Below are positions 28,453 to 38,203 of a stretch of 64,000 bases of DNA, piece by piece. Under the pieces are notes generated by a model. The model was not told where the DNA came from. It saw only the letters and a list, made by a program, of their open reading frames with translations, and searched no databases. The DNA comes from Bacteroidetes bacterium 41-46. GTDB taxonomy: Bacteria; Bacteroidota; Bacteroidia; Bacteroidales; UBA932. The DNA is taken from positions 204,102 to 268,101 of the forward strand of contig MKTA01000019.1 in NCBI GenBank assembly GCA_001897515.1, given 5' to 3'. The translations under genes were made by a program, and so were the position numbers. Position 1 is the stretch's first letter, and each line of letters starts with the position of its first letter.

Positions 28453-30993
28453 CTACTTTTTTTGTATGCATCTGACCGAATATCCCATACCTCTGAATTG
28501 ATTAGTAACAACACCCAGTGTGGTTTTGCTCAAAGCAAAATAGTCAGACACATATGCTCCATATGTTGTTCTTGTCGTTGTTGTCCAGTAGTAACCAAAA
28601 CTATTTCTTAATAAAGGATTACCGTCAGAAACATTCCTATATCCCGAGAAGGGAAGGAAAACACTTTTCTCTCTAACTGTTGCATGATCCTCTCCAAACC
28701 AACGGCCGGGAAGACCATTTATTCCGGATGACACCCACGTACTTCCGGATCCAATTAATTTGTTAAAATCCTCTATTGTCGGGACAATCCATCCATCCGG
28801 ACAAGGATTATAAGAAGAGTTTTGACTCCAGGATGAACCTTGATCTTTAAAGCTATCAAATGGAGTTGTATCTATTTTATAAAACTTATCCTTATTTGAA
28901 GGATTAGCGACTTCTGAATTTGTCCCTGGCGAAGTTATGAATCCAAGTGAGGGCGTCTCATCGCTATTATATCCCTGTCCGTACTTTCTGCCCCATTGAT
29001 ATAACAGACCATGAAAATGGTTTTGATCATATCCTGCATTTACAGGTGCCCAAGTTACCTTATCAATGGTAACGGCCTGCAAACCGCCCCAGTCAGGAGT
29101 TGTCCTAATTTGTAATTCCGTCCCATATGATATGCCATTACTATTAATAGCATAGCTTCTTAAATAATATATTGTATTTGATACAAGCCCCGTCAAAGTT
29201 ACAGTAAAGTTATCAGGCCCACTCCCTGCTATAACTTTAGACTTAGAAGTCGTTGGCTTAACAGTTATGGCATATACAATACCCTTCTCTGTAATAGGTG
29301 TACTTCCTTCATCTTCAATAATTGCACTTACTTTCACTGAATTGTGTATAACTTCAAACGGATCTTCGGTAAAAATAATCGGTAATAATTGTGTTGAATT
29401 TTTCACACATCTTACAGATAGGCCCCGTGCTCCAGGCTGAGTAGTTAAGTATGGATTCGTTGATTGTGAAAATAATAAAACACGTGGATTCCCAGTATTT
29501 CTTGAAGAGGCGTATTGTCCAAAACCACCTCGGCTATCTATGGAACCAGTTGCATAGCTTAATGTTCCCGAAGCAGGTAAAAACATACCGTTATTTGCCC
29601 TTAAGTCTGGATTACTATGATCTTCACCAAACCATCTTCCCGGCAAACCATCAACTCCAAGTGTTCCAGCATTAACCCATGTACTTCCGCCTCCAGATGT
29701 TATTAAATCAGATAATTCGCTTTCGGTTGGCACTCTCCACCCCTCTGGGCATGGATTGTACCTATCTGCCATATTCCAAAACTCTTGTTGAGGTACGCAC
29801 CAATCATAAGGAGGAGAGCCATTTTTAAAAAATGTGTTTCTATTTTCATACAGATTCCCAATAGTAACTTGAACAGGCCCCTGGCCAATTTCTAATGAGG
29901 GAGTCTCAGTAGTATTTGCTCCTTGACCATACTTTCTATGCCACTGATAGTAAAGCCCATATTTTGTAGCATCGCTATACCCTGCATTTACAGGAGCCCA
30001 TGTAATCCCGTTAATTGTTACCGGTTTTAAGTCAGAACCTTTAATCAATGCAAGAGTTGCATTTGCAGCATCAACCTGAATAATGTATTTTTTCCCTCTT
30101 TCAAATGCAGCATTCAGCTTAGATATTTCGTAAAAAACTCCTCCCACTTCAAATCCGACACTTAACTCTCCGCTGTGTACTCCCGGAAGTATAACCATAT
30201 AGACTTTTGGAGTTGTTGAATAATTGTTTGTGGGTGTAATAGCTGTTGTAAGAGAAACAGTCACACTATTGGATGGGCTTGATATACTGTTGATGACATA
30301 GTTTGTCCCATCCTGAGGAGTAGCCTGACTAAGATCAATGAAACCTCCATCAAAAGCCAGAGGCACTTTCCCACTTAGCTTAACTTTTGAGATATCCCCT
30401 AAGCCGGAGCTTCTGATTATCTGGAACTCAATAATAGAAAAGAGATGGTTATATCTCAGCGAGACCGAAGCCGGTGTTCCGTCTGAGCCCGGATATTTTG
30501 CAGTATATGGCCTGGCAACCAGAAAGTCAAGGGAGCCTATATGAGAACTGTCATTGCCTGACGATTGAGTCTGGCCCGCAGGGAGCGATACCGGTACTGC
30601 CGTATAGGGATGCGTACCTGCCAAATATGGATAATAAGAATAGAACTCGTGATCTCCAGTGTTCCAGTAAACAGACCCGCTGAACTGAGATCTGGTACCG
30701 CTGCTGAGAGCTGTAAGTGGCTCGTTGACAACTCCGGGATCACCACCAATCGTTACCGATGCCTGGGGTGAAAAGAGGCCCACTTTATCGCTACCCTCCA
30801 CCCATTCGGTCTGCAGACCTTTAAGAGTGGTCTTGGTGGCCGGTTTAGAATCTTCGCAAAGAAAAATTATGCTGCCGTCATCAACAAGCTCAGGAACAGG
30901 CTCTTCTTTTATACAAGATGAGATATTTATAACGAGTGAAATCGTTAATAATAAAAGACTTACCCTAATTAATGATTTTGTTAATTTTCCCAT
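28453..30993 (-). CDS. Giant fimbrillin-type lipoprotein with two FISUMP domains
   Basis: An 846-residue predicted lipoprotein, with the lipobox cysteine in VINISSCIKEE. Residues 30-315 are a fimbrillin-type N-terminal region. It is followed by a first Fibrobacter succinogenes major-paralogue (FISUMP, TIGR02145) domain (TINGITWAPVNAGYSD ... NPCPEGWRVPTESEL ... SVRCVKN, about 320-530), a fibronectin-like linker (about 535-640) and a second FISUMP domain to the end (NPCPDGWIVPTIEDF ... SVRCIQKK). It is the last gene of the pilus operon and overlaps the preceding gene by 13 nt. By position and modularity it is a likely tip or adhesin subunit; that is inference. Confidence 0.8.
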   Translation of the reverse strand: MGKLTKSLIRVSLLLLTISLVINISSCIKEEPVPELVDDGSIIFLCEDSKPATKTTLKGLQTEWVEGSDKVGLFSPQASVTIGGDPGVVNEPLTALSSGTRSQFSGSVYWNTGDHEFYSYYPYLAGTHPYTAVPVSLPAGQTQSSGNDSSHIGSLDFLVARPYTAKYPGSDGTPASVSLRYNHLFSIIEFQIIRSSGLGDISKVKLSGKVPLAFDGGFIDLSQATPQDGTNYVINSISSPSNSVTVSLTTAITPTNNYSTTPKVYMVILPGVHSGELSVGFEVGGVFYEISKLNAAFERGKKYIIQVDAANATLALIKGSDLKPVTINGITWAPVNAGYSDATKYGLYYQWHRKYGQGANTTETPSLEIGQGPVQVTIGNLYENRNTFFKNGSPPYDWCVPQQEFWNMADRYNPCPEGWRVPTESELSDLITSGGGSTWVNAGTLGVDGLPGRWFGEDHSNPDLRANNGMFLPASGTLSYATGSIDSRGGFGQYASSRNTGNPRVLLFSQSTNPYLTTQPGARGLSVRCVKNSTQLLPIIFTEDPFEVIHNSVKVSAIIEDEGSTPITEKGIVYAITVKPTTSKSKVIAGSGPDNFTVTLTGLVSNTIYYLRSYAINSNGISYGTELQIRTTPDWGGLQAVTIDKVTWAPVNAGYDQNHFHGLLYQWGRKYGQGYNSDETPSLGFITSPGTNSEVANPSNKDKFYKIDTTPFDSFKDQGSSWSQNSSYNPCPDGWIVPTIEDFNKLIGSGSTWVSSGINGLPGRWFGEDHATVREKSVFLPFSGYRNVSDGNPLLRNSFGYYWTTTTRTTYGAYVSDYFALSKTTLGVVTNQFRGMGYSVRCIQKK

Positions 30994-32066
30994 ACAATAA
31001 TCTCCTCATGAAATATCTCAATATCAGAAATTCTTTCAACCTTCAGCCTCGCATCCTTGAGGTTAATCCCCTTGAATTTTAAATTAATAGTATATTCTGT
31101 ATTGTTGTTAATGTTATAATTTGTGGTAAGATTGTTCCCCAGATAGAGTTTAAAAGTTACATATTCGTTTACCCTGTCGTCACTACCTATCCCCTCTCCT
31201 TTAATCTCAATCCATATAGAATTCACTGGTGCAAACAGAGGTTTCTGCTGCTGTGTACCTACAGATAGGTTATCCCCTCTTATATTCTCAGGCAGGTAGT
31301 AGCTTACGAAACCATCGTAATTGTTTATCGAATAGGCTTCACCTGAAACACCGGTTGCTGAGCCGGAGGTTACGGGATAGTTTACAACATATGCGGGCGT
31401 AGCAACAACGGTATTTAACGGATCTGAAATATAGGAAGAGCTATCCGGAACATCTTTAAGCTGTACCGAAGTAATCCTGAATCGTGAACCGTCAGGCACA
31501 CTGCTCACATCTTCCGATGTATATGTTAAAATAACCTTTGCACCAATCCTGTACAGGAGTACGGGTTCGTCTTTATTTGGCACATCTCCATCATAGGAAC
31601 CGTACATCCTCATATATTTCTCTCCGGAACCGGTAAACATACCCGATTCGTCAGAGATAAAAAATTTCTTCTTTTTAAATTGTGAGAAAGAATATTTACC
31701 CGGAGATGCATTGTCCCCATTAAAGAGTTCAGAGTCAAATGTGTTCGCTATAAATACCACTCTCTGACTTTCGCCCTTATTAAGGATAATTTTTAAATCT
31801 GCCAGATTATCCACCGAGTTTTTGTATTCCCTCTTCACTAGGGTTGAAGCATCTGTAGTTCCGTCAAACTGCAGAATCCAAAGGTTCTTAACGGCATCAA
31901 CATTAGCAATGACATCGGCTCTGGTAATTGCAGCACCAAAATTTGCAGGAGCAAGCGAGAAGCCGGTCTCCACCTCTATTATCCCATCACCACCGGGCTG
32001 CTCTTTTGAACAAGACCCTAAGAATATAAGTCCTATCAGTAATATGATTGTATGGCTTCTCATCAT
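30981..32066 (-). CDS. FimB/Mfa2-like fimbrial lipoprotein (DUF4906-like)
   Basis: A 361-residue lipoprotein with lipobox LGSCSKEQP. The region starting ITRADVIANVDAVKNLWILQ and continuing to ILNKGESQRVVFIANT is the pattern of FimB/Mfa2-like and DUF4906 anchor or accessory subunits, with an Ig-like second domain ending WEN. It lies between the two FISUMP-bearing fimbrillins, with a 4-nt gap upstream and a 13-nt overlap downstream, so it is firmly within the operon. It probably caps or anchors a fibre on the outer membrane. Confidence 0.7.
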   Translation of the reverse strand: MMRSHTIILLIGLIFLGSCSKEQPGGDGIIEVETGFSLAPANFGAAITRADVIANVDAVKNLWILQFDGTTDASTLVKREYKNSVDNLADLKIILNKGESQRVVFIANTFDSELFNGDNASPGKYSFSQFKKKKFFISDESGMFTGSGEKYMRMYGSYDGDVPNKDEPVLLYRIGAKVILTYTSEDVSSVPDGSRFRITSVQLKDVPDSSSYISDPLNTVVATPAYVVNYPVTSGSATGVSGEAYSINNYDGFVSYYLPENIRGDNLSVGTQQQKPLFAPVNSIWIEIKGEGIGSDDRVNEYVTFKLYLGNNLTTNYNINNNTEYTINLKFKGINLKDARLKVERISDIEIFHEEIIVWEN

Positions 32067-32070
32067 TCAG

Positions 32071-33717
32071 TTATAAAGATTTTACACATCTTATACTCAA
32101 TCCTGCTGCTCTTGACCAGGAGTTGATTTGGACAGAATACTGATCCATCTGTAATATTTTTGCATAAACAGAAAATGTATCGCTACTCCAATATAAACCT
32201 AGAGAATTCCTCTGCGTAGGAGAAGTGTTTTCTCCTCCTATATATCCGGATAGAGGAAGAAATACACTACCTTCTTTATTTGTGTTGTGATATCCCCCAA
32301 ACCAGAACCCTCGTTTATTATTTAAACCCGAGCTATCAAATGTATAACCGGAACTAATTAAAGATTGAAACTCGGCAGATGAGGGAACTCTCCAGCCTTC
32401 TGGACATGGATTGTAATTAACAGACATATCCCAGCTTGATAATTGTGGCGTAATACAATCGTAACTACCTGAAGAATTAAAATAGAATCTATTCCTATTA
32501 GTTACATCATTTGCCAGCTCTATTGTGACAGGCCCTTGTACTGAGATTGGATTGGGAAATTCATTATAGCACTGTCCATATTTTCTATGCCATTGGAACA
32601 TTAGCCCATATGGATTATTTACAGGGTCATACCCTACATTAACCGGAGCCCAGAGCAGATTACCTATTTCAACTGGCTTCATACCGTACCAGAGATCTTC
32701 ATAGCCACTGCTCACTTCATATGAGACGAGGTTCCAGTCAGCAACCCCGGTAATTTTTAACGAATTGGGGCTGAGTTTGACCGTGAATATGCTGGCATTT
32801 CCCGGAGTAAGTTTGAGGGCTCCCGTACCCGGAAGGGGAGATGTATAAGCCTCTCCGTCAATTTTAAAAACAAACTCAATGTCCTCACGCTGTGCAATAT
32901 TTATAGGAGCAAGAAACATATAAAATGTCTTGTTTGTGAACAGATATGTGGGAGTCGTTTCTTGCAAAGTTCCCAATATTATGGATGCATTGATATCAGT
33001 CATACTCAGTGCAGGGACCATACTTCCCCCGCTTATCCCTCCATTTGAGAGGCTCATCTTCAGGTCGTTTGTCCCAGCTTTATTAACATTAAAGATATTT
33101 GTAGCAGACTTGCTCCTCATCTCCATAGAGGTAATTATACCATCTCCTGTATATCCGGATTTATAAAAAACAAAGGCCACCATTGAAAGAGCGTGGTTTA
33201 GACGAAGATAAACCTTTGAGTTTAAAGCATTGATATCATTTCCACCCTCCGGAAGCGTTTTATCCTGACAGCTCCACAAATAGTCACTGACCTGTTCATA
33301 AGCTTGTGTGGCGGGAATATCAATGTCCATCTTTGCTGAACTTCCAATCCCCGTAACTAGACTCGGAGTATATGGATAGAAAGCATAGATCTTTGCGTTA
33401 TCATTGTAAACCTTTATCTCTAAAGGCTGATTAGATTGATCTTTAAATATCCATGGTTCATCCGAATCAGGTCTTACAAGTTTAATATTTTCAAGGCTAA
33501 CTGACTCTTCGTAAAGAGAAGTTCCTGTAGAATTTGTTATTTGAATTCCTATCTCCTTCTCTGAGATATTGGAATTACTGACTATTGACTTGACAGGAAT
33601 GTCTGTCCCGGGAGTTATCCGCAATATCGCACCTTTGCCTCCGGCCACCCTCTCCTTTGTGCAGGAGATGGTGGCCAAAATGGCAAATAGCGTAATTATC
33701 GCGGATATAGCTCTCAT
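32071..33717 (-). CDS. Fimbrillin-type lipoprotein with a FISUMP domain
   Basis: A 548-residue lipoprotein (lipobox ILATISCTKER). Residues 25-340 match the fimbrillin pattern seen in its neighbours (KIYAFYPYTPSL; LRLNHALSMVAFVFYKSGY; LTPGNASIFTVKL). Residues 345-548 are one FISUMP domain, with LLWAPVNVGYDPVNNPYG, NPCPEGWRVPSSAEF, FLPLSGYIGG and final SIRCVKSL. It resembles the N-terminal two-thirds of the 846-residue protein. The first 35 or so nt of its coding sequence closely resemble those of the truncated fimbrillin at 34759-35301. Confidence 0.82.
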   Translation of the reverse strand: MRAISAIITLFAILATISCTKERVAGGKGAILRITPGTDIPVKSIVSNSNISEKEIGIQITNSTGTSLYEESVSLENIKLVRPDSDEPWIFKDQSNQPLEIKVYNDNAKIYAFYPYTPSLVTGIGSSAKMDIDIPATQAYEQVSDYLWSCQDKTLPEGGNDINALNSKVYLRLNHALSMVAFVFYKSGYTGDGIITSMEMRSKSATNIFNVNKAGTNDLKMSLSNGGISGGSMVPALSMTDINASIILGTLQETTPTYLFTNKTFYMFLAPINIAQREDIEFVFKIDGEAYTSPLPGTGALKLTPGNASIFTVKLSPNSLKITGVADWNLVSYEVSSGYEDLWYGMKPVEIGNLLWAPVNVGYDPVNNPYGLMFQWHRKYGQCYNEFPNPISVQGPVTIELANDVTNRNRFYFNSSGSYDCITPQLSSWDMSVNYNPCPEGWRVPSSAEFQSLISSGYTFDSSGLNNKRGFWFGGYHNTNKEGSVFLPLSGYIGGENTSPTQRNSLGLYWSSDTFSVYAKILQMDQYSVQINSWSRAAGLSIRCVKSL

Positions 33718-33728
33718 TCTAATACTAA

Positions 33729-34748
33729 CTAGTTTATTACAACTTCACCTTCATACTGAGAAGTCCATGGGGTTACGCTGACACCCTCTATTGTCAATTC
33801 AGAGCCTCGCATCTTAACTGTATAGATGTACTGCATTCCCTTAATCCAGTTTATTCCGTCTGCCCCGGATAATGTAACTGTATAGTCTTTTGTGTCAATG
33901 TTAAAGATAAACTGAACATCTGTCTTGTTGTCTATGGCCACTGTTGGCACAAGAAGAATATATGCGTCAATCATAGCTTTAAGTTCATCAACATCTCCCG
34001 GAGGAGGTGTGTCAAGAGAAATTGTTTTGCCAACATTTGTAACACCCACCTCTGCTGTTGCATCTCCCCCGGTTATTAACCCATCTGCAACGCTCATTGC
34101 AAGGTCGTTGTCGCTGCTCTTATTGACTCTGAATGCATTTGATCCTGAATTGTCTTTGATTTTCACTGAGCTTAGTTCGCCGTCTCCGGAGAAATTCTCT
34201 TTATAAAATACAAAGGCAACCTGAGTAAGGGCATGGTCCAGTGTAAGATTGACTGCTGAGTTTGCACTATTAATCTTTATGGGGCCTCCTTGAGCTGTTG
34301 CGCCCTGATTGCAATATAGGTAATCAATCTGAGCAGCCATATTCGGAGCTGCAGGGACATCAAGACTCATAACAAGAGAGCTGTATGAGCCTGTCTCAAC
34401 TGTAGCAGGATCTGCAGGACATGGAGCATAGGCGTAGATTTTAGCAAAGTCCTGAGTAAGGTAGAGCTTATCCGACAATACCCACCTTGTGTTGCCGGCA
34501 TCATAACTTAGAGTGTATTTTGCATCGCCACTAAGATATGATGCAGAGCCATCCGCCTCTTTTGCCACCTGAACCCTAATCATCTGACTCGTAATATTTG
34601 AATTATCAATCAGAGCTTTTGTATTTAGCTGTCTCAGGGAGGGGGAGATTGAGAGCTGAGCTGTTTTTGACTCTTTTGTAGAGTTCTCCTTTGTGCAGCC
34701 GGATGCCATTAGCAATATTGCCGCAGAAATACAGAATAATTTTTTCAT
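33729..34748 (-). CDS. Fimbrillin family lipoprotein (paralogue B')
   Basis: A 339-residue fimbrillin with lipobox MASGCTKEN. Conserved blocks are LNTKALIDNSNIT, KIYAYAPCPADPATVE, LTLDHALTQVAFVFYKENF and a C-terminal IYTVKMRGSELTIEGVSV ending in WTSQYEGEVVIN. It is a clear paralogue of the 327-residue protein at 35335, and I label the two B and B'. It is predicted to be a pilus shaft or accessory subunit exported as a lipoprotein, with a C-terminal strand for donor-strand assembly. An 11-nt spacer separates it from the next gene. Confidence 0.85.
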   Translation of the reverse strand: MKKLFCISAAILLMASGCTKENSTKESKTAQLSISPSLRQLNTKALIDNSNITSQMIRVQVAKEADGSASYLSGDAKYTLSYDAGNTRWVLSDKLYLTQDFAKIYAYAPCPADPATVETGSYSSLVMSLDVPAAPNMAAQIDYLYCNQGATAQGGPIKINSANSAVNLTLDHALTQVAFVFYKENFSGDGELSSVKIKDNSGSNAFRVNKSSDNDLAMSVADGLITGGDATAEVGVTNVGKTISLDTPPPGDVDELKAMIDAYILLVPTVAIDNKTDVQFIFNIDTKDYTVTLSGADGINWIKGMQYIYTVKMRGSELTIEGVSVTPWTSQYEGEVVIN

Positions 34749-34758
34749 AAATTATATA

Positions 34759-35301
34759 TTAATAGATTATTAAATCATCGGCAAGCTCTGTCTCCCACTT
34801 TGCAATAGTAACCTGAGATATTGTAAGAGATGTGCCAGAAAGTCTTATAGTATAGATGTACTGACTTCCCTTTTCCCATGTAATTGGGGAGAGATTCTTG
34901 ACTGAGAATCTGTTTCCATCTATTACAAAGGAGAATCTAATCTCGTCAGATTCAATAAGAGATGTAGGGACAACCATTGTTGATACACCTTTAGACAGAA
35001 CCTGAGACTTCAGCTCAGTCAGATCATCGGATGGGAACTTTGGGGTTGCAGAGGCCTCTTCAATAAGCAGAGGTGTAGAGAGATTTCTCTCAATTATACC
35101 CTCAACACCACCGGTTATTGCACCGTTAGTGATATCCATTGTGAAGTCAGAAGGATCTGCATTTACAAGAATATGTCCGGTTCCTGGGGTTGCATCCTCA
35201 ATGAAAAAGTCTGTCAGTTTCCCCTCTCCATTATAGTTATCCTTATAGACAAGCATGGAGAGGGTAACCAAAAGCATAATTATTGCGGGTATAGAGCTCA
35301 T
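34759..35301 (-). pseudogene. N-terminally truncated fimbrillin (paralogue A')
   Basis: This 180-residue frame lacks the lipobox and the whole first fimbrillin half. From LVYKDNYNGEGKLTDFF onward it aligns end to end with the 335-residue fimbrillin at 36330 (HILVN, FTMD, GIIER, PKFPSDDL, SPITWEKG, IYTIRLSG). The first 20 or so residues (MSSIPAIIMLLVTLSMLVYK) are signal-peptide-like but have no Cys. Their DNA resembles the 5' end of the FISUMP gene at 33717 instead. It looks like a deletion that joined one gene's signal region to another gene's second half. It may still be translated, but it is unlikely to be a normal pilin. Confidence 0.75.
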
Positions 35302-35334
35302 TTTATTGCTATTAATTCTAGTTTAACACAACCT

Positions 35335-36318
35335 CTACTTGAAAGTAGATGTCCATGGGATTACAGTGACACTTTGAATAACTAATGCTGTTCCTTCCAG
35401 CTTCACTGTATAAATATACTGATAACCCATCTGCCAGTTAAGTGAGCCGGTTGTACCCAAGGTGGATACATAGTCCCTTCCGTCTATATTAAAAGTGAAC
35501 TCAATATCTTCTTGATTAATAGTGACAGGCGTGAGTAGTAAGTAGGCGTTAACTTCCTTTGCAAGCTCAAAAACGTCGGTAGTTAATGGTTTAGATGTAA
35601 GCCTAATAGTGCTATCTATATTTGTCACTTGAATCTCATTAGTAAAGTCTCCTCCGGTAATTGAGCCATCTTTAACTTTCATTACAAGGTCGTCTCCTAA
35701 AGTGCTATTAATTCTAAATGAAGAGGCTGATATATCCTTTATTTTTACAGAACTAATATTTCCCGCTCCTAGGTAGTCAATCTCGTAAAAGACAAAAGCA
35801 ACCTGAGTGAGTGCGTGTCTCAGAGCTAGCTCTACTGTTGGATTTTTGCTGTTTATCTTTGTCATCACATCTTTAGTTTTGTATTGCTGAAATGCATAAA
35901 GATAATCTGTCTGGTCTGACATACGCTGAATGGCCGGTATATCAAGTTTTATTTGAAGATTAGCCAATTCTCCACTTTCTATAGTTGATGGATCAGCAGG
36001 ACAGGGGGCATATGCATAAATCTGAGCATTATCCAGAGTGAGATAAAGACTCTTAGATAAAATCCAGTTTGGGCTAGAAAACCTAAGAATAGAAAAAGCA
36101 TCTGCACTATAAGGACCTCCACTAGACTCATTTGCAACTTGTATTCTGATACTATCTAACCGTATAGTGGATTCATCAATAATTGCTTTTGTGTTTACAT
36201 ATTTAAGCTGAGGGGAGATTGTAAGCGGAACTCCATTAATCTCCTCTGTAGGTTTCTCCTTTGTGCAACCCAATATTGTAAGGCACAGGCCTACAATAAT
36301 GTAGAATATTTTATACAT
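35335..36318 (-). CDS. Fimbrillin family lipoprotein (paralogue B)
   Basis: A 327-residue fimbrillin with lipobox LTILGCTKEKP. Shared motifs are VNTKAIIDESTI, QIYAYAPCPADPSTIE, LALRHALTQVAFVFYEIDY and a C-terminal IYTVKLEGTALVIQSVTV. Close paralogue of the protein at 33729. It sits 11 nt from its upstream neighbour, with which it forms the A-B pair that appears to have been duplicated. Confidence 0.85.
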   Translation of the reverse strand: MYKIFYIIVGLCLTILGCTKEKPTEEINGVPLTISPQLKYVNTKAIIDESTIRLDSIRIQVANESSGGPYSADAFSILRFSSPNWILSKSLYLTLDNAQIYAYAPCPADPSTIESGELANLQIKLDIPAIQRMSDQTDYLYAFQQYKTKDVMTKINSKNPTVELALRHALTQVAFVFYEIDYLGAGNISSVKIKDISASSFRINSTLGDDLVMKVKDGSITGGDFTNEIQVTNIDSTIRLTSKPLTTDVFELAKEVNAYLLLTPVTINQEDIEFTFNIDGRDYVSTLGTTGSLNWQMGYQYIYTVKLEGTALVIQSVTVIPWTSTFK

Positions 36319-36329
36319 CTTATTATTTA

Positions 36330-37337
36330 TTAATTAATTACTAAATCTTCGGCTTTAACAGGATCCCATTTGGTAATTGACACTTGAGAAATAGATAGTG
36401 TTGATCCAGATAGCCTGATTGTATATATATTCTGTTTGCCTTTCTCCCATGTTATGGGGCTGGTGTTTACAACTGAATATGTATTACCATCTATTACAAA
36501 AGAAAACTTAATTTCTCCTGCACTAATTAGCGAAGTTGGGGCAACCAGAACAGAAACACCTTTAGTTAAAACCTGTTGCTTCAACTCATTCAGGTCATCT
36601 GAGGGGAACTTAGGGTCTTGGGATGCCTGGCCAATACTTAATGGAGTTATGAGTTTCCTCTCAATTATACCCTTTGTTCCGCCTGTTATTGAACCGTCTC
36701 TGACATCCATAGTAAAGTCAATCGGATCAGAATTTACAAGTATATGATTGGTACCTGGATTGGTATCTTCAACATAAAAGTCAGTAAGACTTCCTGCTCC
36801 ATTATAGTTGTCTTTGTACACCAGAAGAGAGACTTGTGTCAAAGCGTGATTCATCTGCAGGTTAATTGCACTGTTTGAGTTATATGGAGCATTAGCTGCA
36901 TTCTCAATAGGTGTTGCGTACATATAATCAATATCTGAGTCATAGTTTGCCGTAGCCTCAATTGATGCCGGAATAGTATAGAAGGGCTGAGTGTCGTCTG
37001 ATAGTGACACATAGGGATAGTAGGCATATACCTTTGCCTTAATAGGATTGAGTGTGTAGCCCTCTGTGGAGCTCCAGTTCCCTAAACCGTCAGATGAGAA
37101 CATTACATTTGTTTTTGTTGAATAGGGAGTGTTATCTGAGAATTTCAGTAACTGAACCCCTATTGATGAGGCCGCAGGGAAAAAATCATCGTTTAAAATT
37201 GCTTTTGTCTGTGAACCTGTCGCTAAGGTTGCGCTAACCTTCAACTCCTCGTAAAAGTTGTTCGTCAGTCCGTTGTTCTTTGAACAGCCTCCCAGAAGGA
37301 GGAGGAGGGACAATCCGGCAATTGTTTTTCTTTTCAT
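36330..37337 (-). CDS. Fimbrillin family lipoprotein (paralogue A)
   Basis: A 335-residue fimbrillin with lipobox LLLLGGCSKNN. Motifs are KVYAYYPYVSLSDD, INLQMNHALTQVSLLVYKDN and the C-terminal NIYTIRLSGSTLSISQVSI ending AEDLVIN. It is the intact counterpart of the truncated frame at 34759. Predicted outer-membrane lipoprotein precursor of a type V-like pilus subunit. It lies 18 nt downstream of the 281-residue fimbrillin. Confidence 0.85.
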   Translation of the reverse strand: MKRKTIAGLSLLLLLGGCSKNNGLTNNFYEELKVSATLATGSQTKAILNDDFFPAASSIGVQLLKFSDNTPYSTKTNVMFSSDGLGNWSSTEGYTLNPIKAKVYAYYPYVSLSDDTQPFYTIPASIEATANYDSDIDYMYATPIENAANAPYNSNSAINLQMNHALTQVSLLVYKDNYNGAGSLTDFYVEDTNPGTNHILVNSDPIDFTMDVRDGSITGGTKGIIERKLITPLSIGQASQDPKFPSDDLNELKQQVLTKGVSVLVAPTSLISAGEIKFSFVIDGNTYSVVNTSPITWEKGKQNIYTIRLSGSTLSISQVSITKWDPVKAEDLVIN

Positions 37338-37355
37338 TTATTAAGTTATTTATTG

Positions 37356-38201
37356 TTATAGTTCAAGTTTGTCTGATTGATGCACAATCCATTCTGCCAC
37401 ATTTACTGAGATGAATATTTCCGAGGTGTGAACAGATACTTTTATTGTGTAGCTATGTCCGGGTTTAAAATGGTATAAAAAGCTTGACCTTATCACCTGT
37501 GTGGTCGTGTCGCTCTCTGCTTTTGAGGGGATTGACAGTTCAATATTATATGCAGAGACACCCTCGCCAGGTGCAAAACAGGTTGGTGAATCAACTCCGG
37601 TGATAACAACGGATGGGTCAATCTCTCCTCTAAGAAGCTCACCTGTACTGACATCCAGAAAGTACCTCTTAGAAAATCCGCTTACTGCATACTCTGCTCT
37701 GTCAAAATCATACCTCTCTTTAGATAGTTCATCCCGTTTATCCTCCAATTCAAACACTACCTGAGAAGTTATATGTCTGAACTCAAGATTAACCCTGTTC
37801 AATGTATCTTGGCCTGTTAACGGAAATCTTGCCTGAGCCCACAACACATCTGTTCCGTGGTTGAATGGAAGGTAGTGAGATTTTGAATCCCCGGTAGGCA
37901 TATAAGGGGCGTAGGCATTAATGTTGAATCTCTTGTTTTTATCCAGATATAAATTGTCTCCATTCATTACCCCGTCATTATGTGTGAAGTGCATATTATA
38001 AACGACAGGAACCTCAAACTGACCGGTAAGCGGATACTCTATAACCTCGTTAACATATACACCTGCAGATGAAGCAGAAAAATCTGAGTTATTTGAGACT
38101 CTGAACTCCACTTTACCCAAATTGAAAGTTTTCAGAGTCTCCTTGGAACACCCTGCAAACAAAAAAGCAGTTAAAATGAATAGTGTCAAACCTCTTCTCA
38201 T
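37356..38201 (-). CDS. Fimbrillin family lipoprotein
   Basis: A 281-residue lipoprotein (lipobox LFAGCSKET). It is shorter and more diverged than the other fimbrillins but keeps their landmarks: FNINAYAPYMPTGD, the LEFRHITSQVVFELEDK equivalent of the NHALTQVxF block, and a last strand SYTIKVSVHTSEIFISVNVA ending in W-containing EWIVHQSDKLEL. It is the first fimbrillin gene of the operon, directly after the anchor-type lipoprotein (2 nt). Confidence 0.75.
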   Translation of the reverse strand: MRRGLTLFILTAFLFAGCSKETLKTFNLGKVEFRVSNNSDFSASSAGVYVNEVIEYPLTGQFEVPVVYNMHFTHNDGVMNGDNLYLDKNKRFNINAYAPYMPTGDSKSHYLPFNHGTDVLWAQARFPLTGQDTLNRVNLEFRHITSQVVFELEDKRDELSKERYDFDRAEYAVSGFSKRYFLDVSTGELLRGEIDPSVVITGVDSPTCFAPGEGVSAYNIELSIPSKAESDTTTQVIRSSFLYHFKPGHSYTIKVSVHTSEIFISVNVAEWIVHQSDKLEL

Positions 38202-38203
38202 TG

